Shown: piece after piece, positions 47,755 to 57,181 of the stretch
How the letters are laid out: the number at the start of each line of letters is the position of its first letter
How positions within the stretch are numbered: the first letter of the stretch is position 1
From: Chlorocebus sabaeus
Lineage: Eukaryota > Chordata > Mammalia > Primates > Cercopithecidae
NCBI RefSeq assembly: GCF_047675955.1
Contig: NC_132914.1
Span: 45,656,521-45,720,520 of the forward strand
Direction: 5' to 3'
Length of the DNA: 64,000 nucleotides
Program-made: the position numbers and the translations under genes
Notes under the pieces: generated by a model
Database searches by the model: none
Seen by the model: the letters and a program-made list of their open reading frames with translations, nothing else
Told to the model about the DNA's origin: nothing

Positions 47755-47910
47755 CTCTGTAATTTCAGGAAATTCATCTTCACTATCAGTTAATTTATGA
47801 CCTTTTTTTTGTGTTTCTTGGGCAACAGTAACAGGAATCTCCTTTTCAAGAGGTACACGAAGATGCAGTTCTACTGAATCATGTACTGTATGTTCCCGCT
47901 CCTGCAATCT
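47755..47910 (-). CDS. SENP1: SENP1 linker exon (residues ~374-425), with coding A8 run
   Basis: Encodes RLQEREHTVHDSVELHLRVP followed by a charged stretch ending SEDEFPEITE: 52 codons, phase 0 both ends, acceptor TTTCAG, donor GTAAAT. The segment joins the coiled-coil-like region to the protease domain and is acidic at its end. Two differences from human as I recall it: Ser381 is Thr and Val403 is Ala. Codons CAA AAA AAA GGT form an uninterrupted run of eight A (47803-47810), a slippage-prone coding homopolymer; the frame is intact here. Confidence 0.97.
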
Positions 47911-48285
47911 CTGAAAGATAAAACTTCAGAATAAGCGGGATAAAGAAATCTGTGGCTGTTCCTTGACTTATGATAGGGTTATGTCCTAATAAACCTGTCA
48001 TAAGTCAAGGAGCATGCTGAAATGCCTATTACTTTCACTTTTTTGTAAAGTCAAAAAATCATTAGTCAAACCATCACAAGTAGGGGACTATGTATATTTG
48101 TCTTATGTACAATGAGTAGTACTGACTGGACAGACCGAGAACATTTACCACATATTATAACATGCTATGCTACCATACGATCTTGGAATTACAACAGCAA
48201 TTACCCAAATCTGGGTAACTTTCTAAAATAGTTTCTATTTCGATGTACTATTTATTTGCAATATTATTCCAATTTTCTTTTTTAC
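47911..48285 (-). other. SENP1: SENP1 intron (375 bp) with a Tigger-type hairpin
   Basis: Short GT-AG intron. About 40% of it is a Tigger-type MITE that can fold into a strong hairpin close to the acceptor. Confidence 0.85.
47950..48093. mobile_element. TcMar-Tigger type MITE with a 13-bp perfect stem
   Basis: 'ccttgacttatga' (47961-47973) and 'tcataagtcaagg' (47998-48010) are perfect reverse complements, and inner bases extend the stem with mismatches. 'aaagtcaaaaaatcattagt' and 'caagtaggggactatgta' match the far end of elements that open with 'cttgacttacgatgggg'-type sequence. The family name is uncertain. Confidence 0.7.
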
Positions 48286-48370
48286 CTGGTTTTGAAGCTG
48301 TAAGGCCAATGCTTTCTGTTCTTCAATCTGGCGCAATCTTTCTCGTGCTCGAGAATCATAAACACTAGTT
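48286..48370 (-). CDS. SENP1: SENP1 exon (residues ~345-373), helical linker
   Basis: Completes a split Leu codon (TT plus A), then encodes TSVYDSRARERLRQIEEQKA and LALQLQNQ. The Arg/Glu/Gln/Leu-rich sequence has heptad-like spacing and probably forms a helix or short coiled coil before the protease domain. 85 nt, phase 2 in, phase 0 out. Acceptor TTCTAG, donor GTAAAA. Identical to human as recalled. Confidence 0.97.
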
Positions 48371-48574
48371 CTAGAAAATGAAAAGGAATGTGACCAAATG
48401 TAGACCACTCTCAGTATCAAACGTATTGTTGATGTACACTGAGTATTAAATACAGAACCCTCACAAAGAAAGTCTAAAATCCTTATACTAACTTATCATC
48501 CTTATTTTAAGACATAGAGTGAAACCACATAATGTTACTGAAATTACTCTACTCTTTTTACAGACATTATTATT

Positions 48575-48699
48575 ATTTTTTATAGAGATAGGGTCTCACT
48601 ATGGTGCCCAGGCTGGTCTCAAACTCCTGGGCTCAAGCGACCCCCCTACCTTGGCCTCTCAAAGTGCTAGGATTACAGATGTGAGCCACCACACTTGAA
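48575..48699 (-). mobile_element. Alu fragment (monomer), minus
   Basis: 'ttttatagagatagggtctc', 'ccaggctggtctcaaactcc' and 'gattacagatgtgagccacc'. Confidence 0.88.
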
Positions 48700-49219
48700 C
48701 TATTTTTACTGAAATTACTAAAAATATCAGTGCATTGCTAAATGTGAACAGATGACTTGTTAACATTTGTAAACACATAGTTCTTTTCTTAACATGTTTT
48801 TAAGATTATAATGAAAGCGAAACTTCAGTCCGGAAATCCAAAAATGGGATTGAGCCCCAAAGGAGAAACTAATACAAGATATTGCTGAAGTTTAATTCAA
48901 ATACTATATTTTTGATAGATTTTTAAAAAATTACTGAGACCAAGGGGTTTGGATAACTCAATAAAGTAAGTTCCTTAAACAAGACTAAATGCTTTCAGTG
49001 ATTTTGCAAAGTCCAGAAATATGAATTATTCAATAAATTAGTTTTACAAATGCCAAAATAGGATAATTTATTGTCCCTACTACATAATAGCTAACTCTAT
49101 TTTTCCAATTTAATTTAGCTTCAACAATTGTTATAGATTTAATAAACATAAGTGTAGAAATGTTCCAACTCCAACAAAATTTTGAAAACTCATCAACTTA
49201 AAAGTATAAACAGGTACTT

Positions 49220-49514
49220 TTTTCTTTTTTTTGAGACGGAGTCTTACTCTGTTGCCCAGGCTGGAGTGCAGTGGCATAATCTCGGCTCACTGTAACCTCC
49301 AACTCCCAAGTTCAAGCAATCCTCTCGCCTCAGTCTCCCACAAAGCTGGGATTACAGGCGCGTGCCACCACGCCCAGCCAATTTTTGTATTTTTAGTAGA
49401 GATGAGGTTTCACCATGTTGGCCAGGCTGGTCTTGAACTCCTGACCTCAGATGATCCACCTCCCTTGGCCTCCCAAAGTGCTGGGATTACAGGCGTGAGC
49501 CACCACACCCAGCC
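49220..49514 (-). mobile_element. Alu (AluS-like), full length with target-site duplication
   Basis: Flanked by a perfect 13-bp duplication 'taaacaggtactt' (49207-49219, 49515-49527). It ends about 70 nt from the donor of the 39-nt micro-exon at 49585-49623. Confidence 0.97.
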
Positions 49515-49584
49515 TAAACAGGTACTTCTTATTGGCAAAAAACAAAGTGATTGAGAAGGAAAAATGATACCAAAAATAACTTAC

Positions 49585-49623
49585 AATTCTTTGATCCACA
49601 GCTCTGCCTGGAAGAAAGTAGAA
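49585..49623 (-). CDS. SENP1: SENP1 39-nt micro-exon (residues ~332-345)
   Basis: Encodes the end of a split Ser codon, then STFFQAELWIKE and two bases of a Leu codon. Only 39 nt, phase 2 in and phase 2 out, so its skipping would keep the frame and remove 13 residues. Acceptor CCCATAG (a weak polypyrimidine tract: TTTTCCTACCCATAG), donor GTAAGT (consensus). Sequence identical to human as recalled. A short exon with a weak acceptor is a candidate for regulated skipping. Confidence 0.95.
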
Positions 49624-50349
49624 CTATGGGTAGGAAAAGAAAAATTTGACAAATGAGCAGGAGGCTTATGAGAAAATGAAAATATTTTCATCAATAAAAA
49701 CCATAATTTAAGTAGTTTATACGAATGCTTTACAAGTATGGAATAAGTAAAAGGAATCCAAATGACATAAAATAACTGTAATTAGGAAATAAGGAGACAC
49801 AATACTTACGCATACATATTAGTTAAAATCATATGGATACATATTAGTTAAAAAGGTGACCCAAAGTTCAGCAGAGATATTATATTTGGCATAGCTCCTA
49901 CTTGCATGAGAGACCAACATTACGTGAAAGAGGACATCACTTCTCAAAATAATACATTAAGCTAGAACATTGCTCTTCCCAAATGATTCAGGTTGAAAAA
50001 TTTATTAAAAATCCCCACCCACAAAATAATCTACATCAAATGGCTAATAAGCCAATGAGCCAAAGCAGAGAATCAGCAACACTACTTCATTCCAAAGATG
50101 ACAGGTCAATTCTAGGTCCATGTGGCTCTTGCTGACAACCCAAGTGATATGCTGAGCAGAGCCACAGGCATGATTAATTGTCCTAGAGCCTCTTGTTTTT
50201 CTCAAACTTCCTTATCTATAAACTTCTAACTAGGCAGGATCTATCACAGAAACAAAAAGAAAAAGAGTGAACACTTTTCCAAAGAAAACTTTTAAATATA
50301 CAGAATAAGTAAACAGCATCAAATTGGGAGTTAAGAGACCTGGATTAGA

Positions 50350-50490
50350 GGCCAGGCATGGTGGCTCATTCCTGTAATCCTAGTGCTTTAGGAGGCTGAG
50401 GAGGGAGGATCGCTTGAGCCAAGAGTTCAAGACCAGACTGGGCAACACAGGAAGACTCTGTCTCTTAAAAACAAAACAAAAGAAAACAAA
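50350..50490 (+). mobile_element. Alu left monomer (FLAM-like), plus
   Basis: 'ggccaggcatggtggctcat' to 'ggaagactctgtctcttaaa' and an A-rich tail: one monomer length. Confidence 0.88.
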
Positions 50491-50536
50491 ATCCTCTGCA
50501 ACTAGAATAGTGCTTGGCACATAGTAGGCATTTAGT

Positions 50537-50830
50537 TTTCTTTTTTTGACTCTTACTCTGTTGCCCAGGCTGGAGTACAGTGGCACAATCTCGGCTCAAT
50601 GCAACCTCCACCTCTCGGGTTCAAGAGATTCTCTGGCTTCAGCCTCCTGAGTAGCTGGGATTACAGGCACCCGTCACCACACCCGGCTAATTTTTTTTTT
50701 TTTTTTTTTAAGTAGAGATGAGGTTTCACCATGTTGGCCAGGCTGGTCTCGAACTCACGACCTCAGGTGATCCATCCACCTTGGCCTTCCCAAAGTGCTA
50801 GGATTACAGGCATGAGCCACCATGCCCAGC
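50537..50830 (-). mobile_element. Alu (AluS-like), inserted in an L2/MIR end
   Basis: Flanked by 'catttagt' (50529-50536, 50831-50838). The outer sequence 'gcttggcacatagtaggcat' and 'tatttcttgaatgaac' is a split L2 or MIR 3' end. It faces the plus-strand monomer at 50350-50490 in inverted orientation. Confidence 0.95.
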
Positions 50831-51324
50831 CATTTAGTATTTCTTGAATGAACAAGTAATGTAGGGGCCAGCAGTTTTCTTCAATGGATCAAGGTATCCA
50901 CTGGCTCAGGAAAACAAAATGCAGGGAAAATCTGCCTTTCCAAAGAGATGTATTATTTCTCATATAATTGAGGCATATAGTAATAATAACTACAACTGTT
51001 TTTGAGCACATACTTAGTGCTCTACATGTAAAACTCTGCTCTAGATGTTTTATGTATTAGTTAAGCCTAATGAAAATGCCCATATTATTTAAACCTCAAC
51101 ATAATATATAAAAAAGAATTATTACTCATACTGTACAGAAATGAAAAAGGAGGTTCAAAATGATTATTTATCTTGAAAAGCCAGGATTAGAAGTCTTATC
51201 TGTCCAATTCCAAAGACTGTATTCTTTTGACTGTGCCTTTCAATAGATCAAAGCATTAAAAAAAAAGCCAGGGGGAAATGAGTACTTGGGCTACTCAAGA
51301 GAGCACTTCAGCCTACCTAGGAAA

Positions 51325-51510
51325 TTCATTTATCTAACAAAGATTTATTTACTAAGCACCCATCATATGCCAAGCACCATAACCAGTAATGGGTGACAGG
51401 TACAAAGGTATTAGTAACAAACAAGGTAGAAGGATGGAAGAAAAAACTAATGTTATCTGGCAAAGTCAAAGAAATCTTCTGAGAAAAAAAAAAATAACAC
51501 CTGGGTGAGA
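51325..51510 (-). mobile_element. L2 LINE fragment, antisense
   Basis: 'ttatttactaagcacccatc', 'atatgccaagcaccataacc' and 'agtaacaaacaaggtagaag' read as the complement of an L2 3' region. Confidence 0.7.
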
Positions 51511-51529
51511 TTTTGAAAAGCAAAATTAA

Positions 51530-51811
51530 GGCCAGGCATGGTGGCTCATGCCTGTAATCCCAGCACTTTTGGAGGCCAAGGTGGGTGGAACACCAGAGGT
51601 CAGGAGTTCAAAACCAGCTTGGCCAACATGGTGAAACCCAATCTCTACTAAAAACACAAAAATTAGCTGGGTATGGTGGCATGTGCCTGTAATCCCAGCT
51701 ACCCTGGAGGGTAAGGCATGAGAATTGCTTGAACCCGCGAGGCAGAGGTTGCAGTGAGCAGAGATTGTGCCACTGCACTCCAGCCTGGGTGATAGAGCAA
51801 GACTCTGTCTC
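51530..51811 (+). mobile_element. Alu (AluS-like) with expanded GAAA tail
   Basis: From 'ggccaggcatggtggctcat' to 'agcaagactctgtctctaaa'. The target-site duplication 'aaagcaaaattaag' / 'aaagcaaaataag' lies at 51517-51529 and about 52104-52116, outside the GAAA array, so the array is the grown tail of this Alu. Confidence 0.96.
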
Positions 51812-51822
51812 TAAAGAAAGAA

Positions 51823-51853
<31 letters not shown>

Positions 51854-51972
51854 GAAAGAAAGGAAAAAGGAAAGAAAGGAAAGAAAGGAAAGAAAGGAAA
51901 GAAAGAAAAGAAAGAAAAGAAAGAAAGAAAGGAAAGAAAGAAAGAAAGAAAAAGAAAGAAAGAAAGAAAGGA

Positions 51973-52024
<52 letters not shown>

Positions 52025-52033
52025 GAAAGGAAA

Positions 52034-52069
<36 letters not shown>

Positions 52070-52103
52070 AAAAAAGAAAGAAAGAAAGAAAGAAAGAAAG
52101 AAG
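51812..52103 (+). repeat. 290-bp (GAAA)n microsatellite
   Basis: All-purine GAAA/GGAAA array; interruptions of GGAA and AAAAAG type break it into blocks. In SENP1 pre-mRNA it is a long (UUUC)n pyrimidine tract. The long Lys/Glu- or Phe/Leu/Ser-rich frames here are artefacts. Confidence 0.97.
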
Positions 52104-52924
52104 AAAGCAAAATAAGAGCTTATCAAGTAGACAGAGAGACAAAGGGACATCCAGACAGAACAAACGGAAAGTATAACGGCAAAGAGGTATGACACAGCAT
52201 AGCATATTCTGGGAAATAAAAGCAGATCTTCATTACTGGAACTTAACTGGGAGGCAGCAGTGGAGAATTAAGAGTAGAGAGCCAATAAACCAAGCATCAG
52301 CAGAGTAGGCTCCAACTTTGACAAAGAGCATCACTCAAACAGCCTTACCCTACAGACCATTTTTCCTGCCAACTTATTCTTTAGTCATCACTAGGGGAAA
52401 TCCTCCGTAAATGAAAGGCAGTTTTAGTAAAGAACCATTAAGGAACTGAGATCAACTCTTTACCTGAGAGATCAACTTCTTCCCAAGAAAGCTGCACACA
52501 TCTTGTGGCATTTCACATGAAGCACATATAAAAATAAGTGTTTTATTTGTAAGTTAATCTTCACGATTAAGTGTAAGGTATCAATACTGGCATTTTATTG
52601 ATAAGGAAACTGAGGTTCAGAAGAGTAAGTTGTCCAAAGCTACATGAAGCCTTTTCCAACTCAAAATCAGAAGGCAGATCTGACTCCAAAAAAAGATGTA
52701 AGAAATAAAGAATCCAAACTATGAAGTCTCCCCCAAAGACTTAACAAATAGAGAATTTTAAGAAATATTTAAAGCTTAGAACACATGGGGGAGCTGCAAA
52801 GAAGTAGGGGAACTGAGATGAGAAAGAATATTTCATTACCCTTAATCTTCTCAATAGAAAACTGATGTTATTCTCATCCTAGCAATTGAATTCCCAAAGC
52901 CATATATGGCAAAGGCACACCAAT

Positions 52925-53100
52925 CATAGTAACCTACTGGATTACAGAGCAAGAAGTATTTGATACCTCCAGATAAGTAAAGTTTCATGCAGAAGTTCAC
53001 ATGTGAATTGAGACCTGAAAGATAAAACACTACTGACAGACAAAGTTGAGGTATGGAGGACATTCCAGGCAAAAAGAACACTGAATGTGAAGGCAAGAAA
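52925..53100 (-). mobile_element. L2 LINE fragment, antisense
   Basis: 'gaattgagacctgaaagata' and 'gaggacattccaggcaaaaa', 'gaatgtgaaggcaagaaatg' resemble the complement of L2. Confidence 0.6.
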
Positions 53101-53174
53101 TGCTTACTGTATTTACAAACTGAAAATAGTCCAGCTTATAAAAACACATGAAAGAGTCCCATATTTCCATATGG

Positions 53175-53485
53175 CTCCCTCTTACCTCCATCATGTCTCT
53201 GCTCAAGTCACTTGATCAGAGACTTTCCATGACCACCCTACACAAATAGTATCTTCCCAATCCTACTCTATACATTACCCTGCTTCAATTTTCTTCATAG
53301 CACTTATCATTTCAAGGCATATACGTTTGTTTATTTGTTCACTATCTGTCCTTCATCCTTCCCCTCAAGTAGAATGCAAGCTTCTTGAGAATAGGGACTT
53401 CACATTGTTCACTATTATCCTCAATATTTATACTAGTACCTGGCACACAGTAGGCTGTCGGTAAATACTTGTTAAAGTGAGAAAG
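53175..53485 (+). mobile_element. L2 LINE 3' end
   Basis: 'gctcaagtcacttgatcaga', 'catagcacttatcatttcaa', 'gaatgcaagcttcttgagaa', 'tagggacttcacattgttca' and 'cctggcacacagtaggctgt' give the full L2 3'-end order. Confidence 0.9.
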
Positions 53486-53668
53486 TGAGGCTTGTGAAAG
53501 AAGTGCTTTTAAGTGCATAGTAAGGAGCCTGGCTTAATTCAATGTCTAATAAACCACCCTTGAAGGAGGTTAACAAATAATCATTAAACCCCTTTAATGA
53601 ATGATCAGACACAAATTCTGAAAGATCACTCTGACTGCAGTATGGAAGATGGACTAAAGAACAAAGTA

Positions 53669-53975
53669 GACCAGGTGCAGTGGCTCACACCTATGATCCC
53701 AGCACTTTGGAAGGCCAAGTCAGGAGGATCGCTTGAGGCTAGGAGTGCAAAACCAACCTGGTCAACATAGCGAGATCCCGTCTATACAAAAGAAAAATTT
53801 AAAAATTAGCAAAGTAAGGTGGCACGCATCTGTGGTCCCAGCTACTGAGGAGGCTGAGGCAGGAGAATCGCTTGAGCCCAGGAGTTCAAGGCTGCAGTGA
53901 GCCATGATTGTGCCACACTGCACTCCTGCCTAGGTGACAGAGCAAGACCCTGTCTCAAAACAAAAACAAAAACAA
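53669..53975 (+). mobile_element. Alu (AluJ-like), full length
   Basis: From 'gaccaggtgcagtggctcac' to a (CAAAAA)n tail. Flanks 53641-53668 and 54019-54050 are similar to each other ('ggaagatgg.. aagaacaaa'), separated by more than a normal target-site duplication. Confidence 0.93.
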
Positions 53976-54200
53976 ATGAAAAAAGAGCAAGGCAGAAGAA
54001 TTGTTTCAAGAACATGGTATGGTGGAAGATGGAATGAAGAACAAAATAGAGGCTGAAGGAAGAACAATTATAAAGCCACTGAAATAATTCAAGTAATATG
54101 TGACAGAGGTCTGAATTGAGGTAGTTTTACATTGTGTAACTTTTAGTGAAAAAGTTGTGATTAAAGAAAGGCAAAACAATATGTTAAGAACAAACTTTTA

Positions 54201-54505
54201 GGCCAGGCATAGGCTCACACCTGTAATCCCAGAACTTTGGGAGGCCAAGGCAGGTGGATCACTTGAGGTCAGGAGTTCGAGACCAGCCTGGCCTACATAG
54301 CAAAACCCCATCTCTACTAAAAATACAAAAATTAGCTGGGCATGGTGGCGTGCGCCTGTAATCCCAGCTACTTGGGAGGTTGAGGCAGAAAAATCGCTTG
54401 AACGAGGGAGGTGGAGGTTGCAGTGAACCAAGATTGCGCTACTATACTCCAGCCTGGGTGACAGAGCGAGGCTCCATCTCAAAAAAATTAATTAATTAAT
54501 TAATA
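54201..54505 (+). mobile_element. Alu (AluS-like), 26 nt from a SENP1 splice donor
   Basis: From 'ggccaggcataggctcacac' to an (ATTA)n tail. Target-site duplication 'aagaacaaactttt' / 'aagaacaagctttt' at 54186-54199 and 54507-54520. Antisense to SENP1; its tail side lies just past the donor of exon 54532-54586. Confidence 0.96.
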
Positions 54506-54531
54506 AAGAACAAGCTTTTTCCAAAGTTTAC

Positions 54532-54586
54532 CTGGGAGTTGGAGTCTGGGAATCTTTCACTTGCAGTAAAATCACAGAGTCTGATC
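54532..54586 (-). CDS. SENP1: SENP1 55-nt exon (residues ~314-332)
   Basis: Encodes SDSVILLQVKDSQTPTPS between a split Gly codon (G plus GA) and a split Ser codon (AG plus T). It contains VILL-Q-V, a hydrophobic stretch next to acidic and serine residues that looks like a SUMO-interacting motif. Human has Lys322 where this sequence has Gln, as I recall. 55 nt, phase 1 in, phase 2 out. Acceptor TTTAG, donor GTAAAC. A plus-strand Alu insertion ends 26 nt past the exon on the donor side. Confidence 0.96.
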
Positions 54587-54923
54587 CTAAATAAAGAAAC
54601 ACAAGAGCATTTCATTAGTAATAAAACTCCACAAAGTTATACTTTCTAGATATCTTAGTTTAAGTTTCCATACTTTGCTGTATTTTATTTCCACAAAAAT
54701 AACATAAGAACAAAGGTCAGATGGGAGAGAAAGAGAGGTAAGTCCATTGTCACTGAGAACAGAAATAGGTCTTTGTGAAGAACTTGCTTCACAAATAAGA
54801 AAGTCCCTGGGAAATACAAGCTTATTGGCCCTTCAGCATCTACTCCTAGGCTGCACTTGCTCCCTGTGCTTCCCGTCTGTTTCAGGAGAACAAGAAAATG
54901 GCAGGATTCCTTAAAAGTCTTCA

Positions 54924-55768
54924 TGGTAGTCCTCCATCTGCAATTTTGGTTTCTATGGTTTCAGTTACTCGCAGTTAATCATGGTACAAATATATTAAAT
55001 GGAAAATTCCAGAAATAATTAGTAAATTTTAAATTGCATGCCATTCCAAGTAATGTGATAAAAATCTCTATCCAGCTCTATTTCAGGCATGAAATCATCC
55101 CTTTGTCCAGCATATCCACATTGTATGCACCACCTGTCATTTAGTTGTCACCTCAGTCATCAGTCTCAGTATAGCAGTGCTTGTGTTCAGTAACCCTTAC
55201 TTAATAACGTCCCCAAAAGGCAAAAGTAATGAGGCTGACAATTCAGGTATGCCAAAGAGAAGGTGTAAAAAGTGCTTCCTCAGCCTGGCCAACATGGTGA
55301 AACCCCGTCTCTGCTAAGAATACAAAAATTATCTGGGCATGATGGCTCACACTTGTAATCCTAGCTACTCAAGAGGTTGAGGCAGGAGTAGCACTTGAAC
55401 CCAGGAGATGGAGGTTGCAGTGAACCAAGGTGGTCCCACTGTACTCCAGCCTGAGCGACAAAGTGACACTCAGTCTCAAAAAAAAAAAAAAAAAAACCTA
55501 CTTCCTTTAAGTGAAAGGGTGAAAGTTCTTGATTTAATAAGAAAAAAGTAACATTTTCATTATAGTATATTGTTATAATTTTTCTATTATTAGTTATTAT
55601 TGTTGATCTCTTACTGCACCTAATTTATAATCATAAGTATGTATGTATATGATGTGTATAGGGTATAGTATATATAGTATACTCTCCATGGTTTCAAGCA
55701 CCCACTGGCTGGGGGTGGGCCTTGGAACATATCCTCCCCCTACAGATAAGGGGGAACTACTGTAGTTC
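54924..55768. mobile_element. Tigger3/Tigger4-like DNA transposon, split by an Alu
   Basis: Left end 'tggtagtcctccatctgcaa' with 'ggtttcagttactcgcagtt'; right end 'acagataagggggaactact'. These are inverted terminal sequences of the CAGTAGTCCCCCCTTATC type. Internal wording 'tatattaaatggaaaattcc' also fits. An Alu occupies 55281-55496. Non-autonomous; no transposase frame remains. Confidence 0.85.
55281..55496 (+). mobile_element. Alu, 5'-truncated, inside Tigger
   Basis: Begins at 'cagcctggccaacatggtga', so about the first 70 bases are missing, and ends in about 19 A. Truncation plus tail fits incomplete reverse transcription. Confidence 0.93.
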
Positions 55769-55789
55769 ATGATCTACAATGAGACTGAA

Positions 55790-55872
55790 TTAGGTGAAAG
55801 GAGGAAAGGGGTGGAGGAAAGGAAGAGGGAAGGAAACTGGAAGAAGGAGGGAAGGGGGACAGGGAAGGAAAT
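55790..55872 (+). repeat. GGAA/GGAG purine-rich tract
   Basis: 'gaggaaaggggtggaggaaa' and further GGAAG units, all purine over most of its length. Confidence 0.8.
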
Positions 55873-56847
55873 ATCACCTCAGGAGGTATCTAAAAAGTAC
55901 AAATTTTATCATTCTATTATGTGTTTTCTCTGTTGAATACTACTCAAAGGCAGGAAACATGTTCTTCTAAAGTGCTATGATTAGATCCTCAGAGTATTTA
56001 TTAAATGGTACAAGGAAAGTAATTAAACAGTGCAATGTAGTATATTTGTTTCAATTTAGTTGTATAATATCTGCAACACAATGTATGTTTCTGAGGTTAA
56101 AGGAGTTTGGTTTTTTTTGGCTTTTTTTTTTTTTCCTTTACAGTTCTCAGTACATCACCTCACAAAATATAACAAGAGTCTTCATGGATATGTGTAGCTA
56201 TATAATGATGCTGCCAAAAAGTTTAATCCTGAGTGAGAATTCTCATAAAGTGACAAGTAGACAAAAAAAACAAAACTCAAACAACCTGAGAAAGGAGGGG
56301 AACGACTAGTGCTCCATCTATCAAAAAATCCCTGATGTTTAACCATTTAACCTAAAACTTGTTTTAAGTTACATACCTAAGTACATACCATAAATTGATA
56401 CATAATATACACCTAAAGAGGGGGAAATTAAGGAAACAAAGAAATCTATCACAACAAAACCTTAATTAACTGGAATGCAAAGAGAGTGAATATTTCAGTT
56501 AGTTGAAAATTAGGTAGAAAGCTTTTTGTTTCCAATGCTGACAATCATTCTAAAACGCACAAATCTAAGTAGTTAAGCTTCAATATTTATCTGATGTTTC
56601 AAAACTCCTACAACTTCAGAATTCTTACCACTGTAAAGTCATAGAAACAGAGAAAGTGCTGAAGCAATTGGGCTGAGTATATATACTCTGACTCTAGCCT
56701 CTACTTAGGAAGTTAATTGCTTAAATAAGTATCAAATCATTTGCATCTTGAGGTAAGAAAAAAAGAATATCCTATTTGTGGGTTTAGTTTACTCATAGCA
56801 TGGTTAACTGAATCATATGTATTTAAAGTATGGAAGTACATGTCTTA

Positions 56848-57080
56848 CAAGTTCAATATCCCTTATCCAAAATGGTTGGGACCAGAAGTTTCAAATTTTG
56901 GACTTTTTTGACTTTTGAATATTTGCATTATACAATTTGAGCACCCCAAATCCAAATATCCAAAATCCCAAATGCTCCACTGAGCATTTCCTTAGAGTAT
57001 CATGTTGGTATTCATAAAGTTTCAGATTTTGGAACATTTTGGATTTCATATTTCCAGATTCAGTATGCTCAAACTGTATA
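56848..57080. mobile_element. TcMar-Tigger type MITE (MER44-like)
   Basis: 'acaagttcaatatcccttat', 'ggttgggaccagaagtttca', 'ttggacttttttgacttttg', 'catttccttagagtatcatg' and 'cagtatgctcaaactgtata'. Same family type as 23085-23280. Its right end is about 100 nt from the donor of exon 57182-57468. Confidence 0.78.
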
Positions 57081-57181
57081 TGTTTATTTATATGTATATT
57101 ACAATGTTGCCTGTAATAGAGCTAATAAACAGTTAATTGGCTATTAGGACTAAAAATGTAGTTATATGATACCATGTTTAC

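Larger units (their letters stand above)
48371..49584 (-). other. SENP1: SENP1 intron (1,214 bp) with two minus-strand Alus
   Basis: GT-AG intron containing an Alu monomer (48575-48699) and a full Alu (49220-49514); the rest is AT-rich. Confidence 0.85.
49624..54531 (-). other. SENP1: SENP1 intron (4.9 kb), Alu-rich, with GAAA array
   Basis: GT-AG intron with five Alus, a 290-bp GAAA array and L2 pieces. A 24-bp-spaced direct repeat of 'acatattagttaaaa' lies at 49814-49853. Unique parts at 49624-50349 and 52108-52920 hold nothing I recognise. Confidence 0.8.
54587..57181 (-). other. SENP1: SENP1 intron (2.6 kb) with Tigger and Alu
   Basis: GT-AG intron. It holds a large Tigger relic with a nested Alu (54924-55768), a purine-rich patch (55790-55870), unique AT-rich DNA (55870-56847) and a second Tigger-type MITE (56848-57080) about 100 nt from the donor of the 287-nt exon. 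Confidence 0.85.

Noticed and set aside
51608..52205. Frames of 99-195 aa rich in Phe/Leu/Ser or Lys/Glu
   Set aside because: Translations of the GAAA array and the adjoining Alu; no gene.
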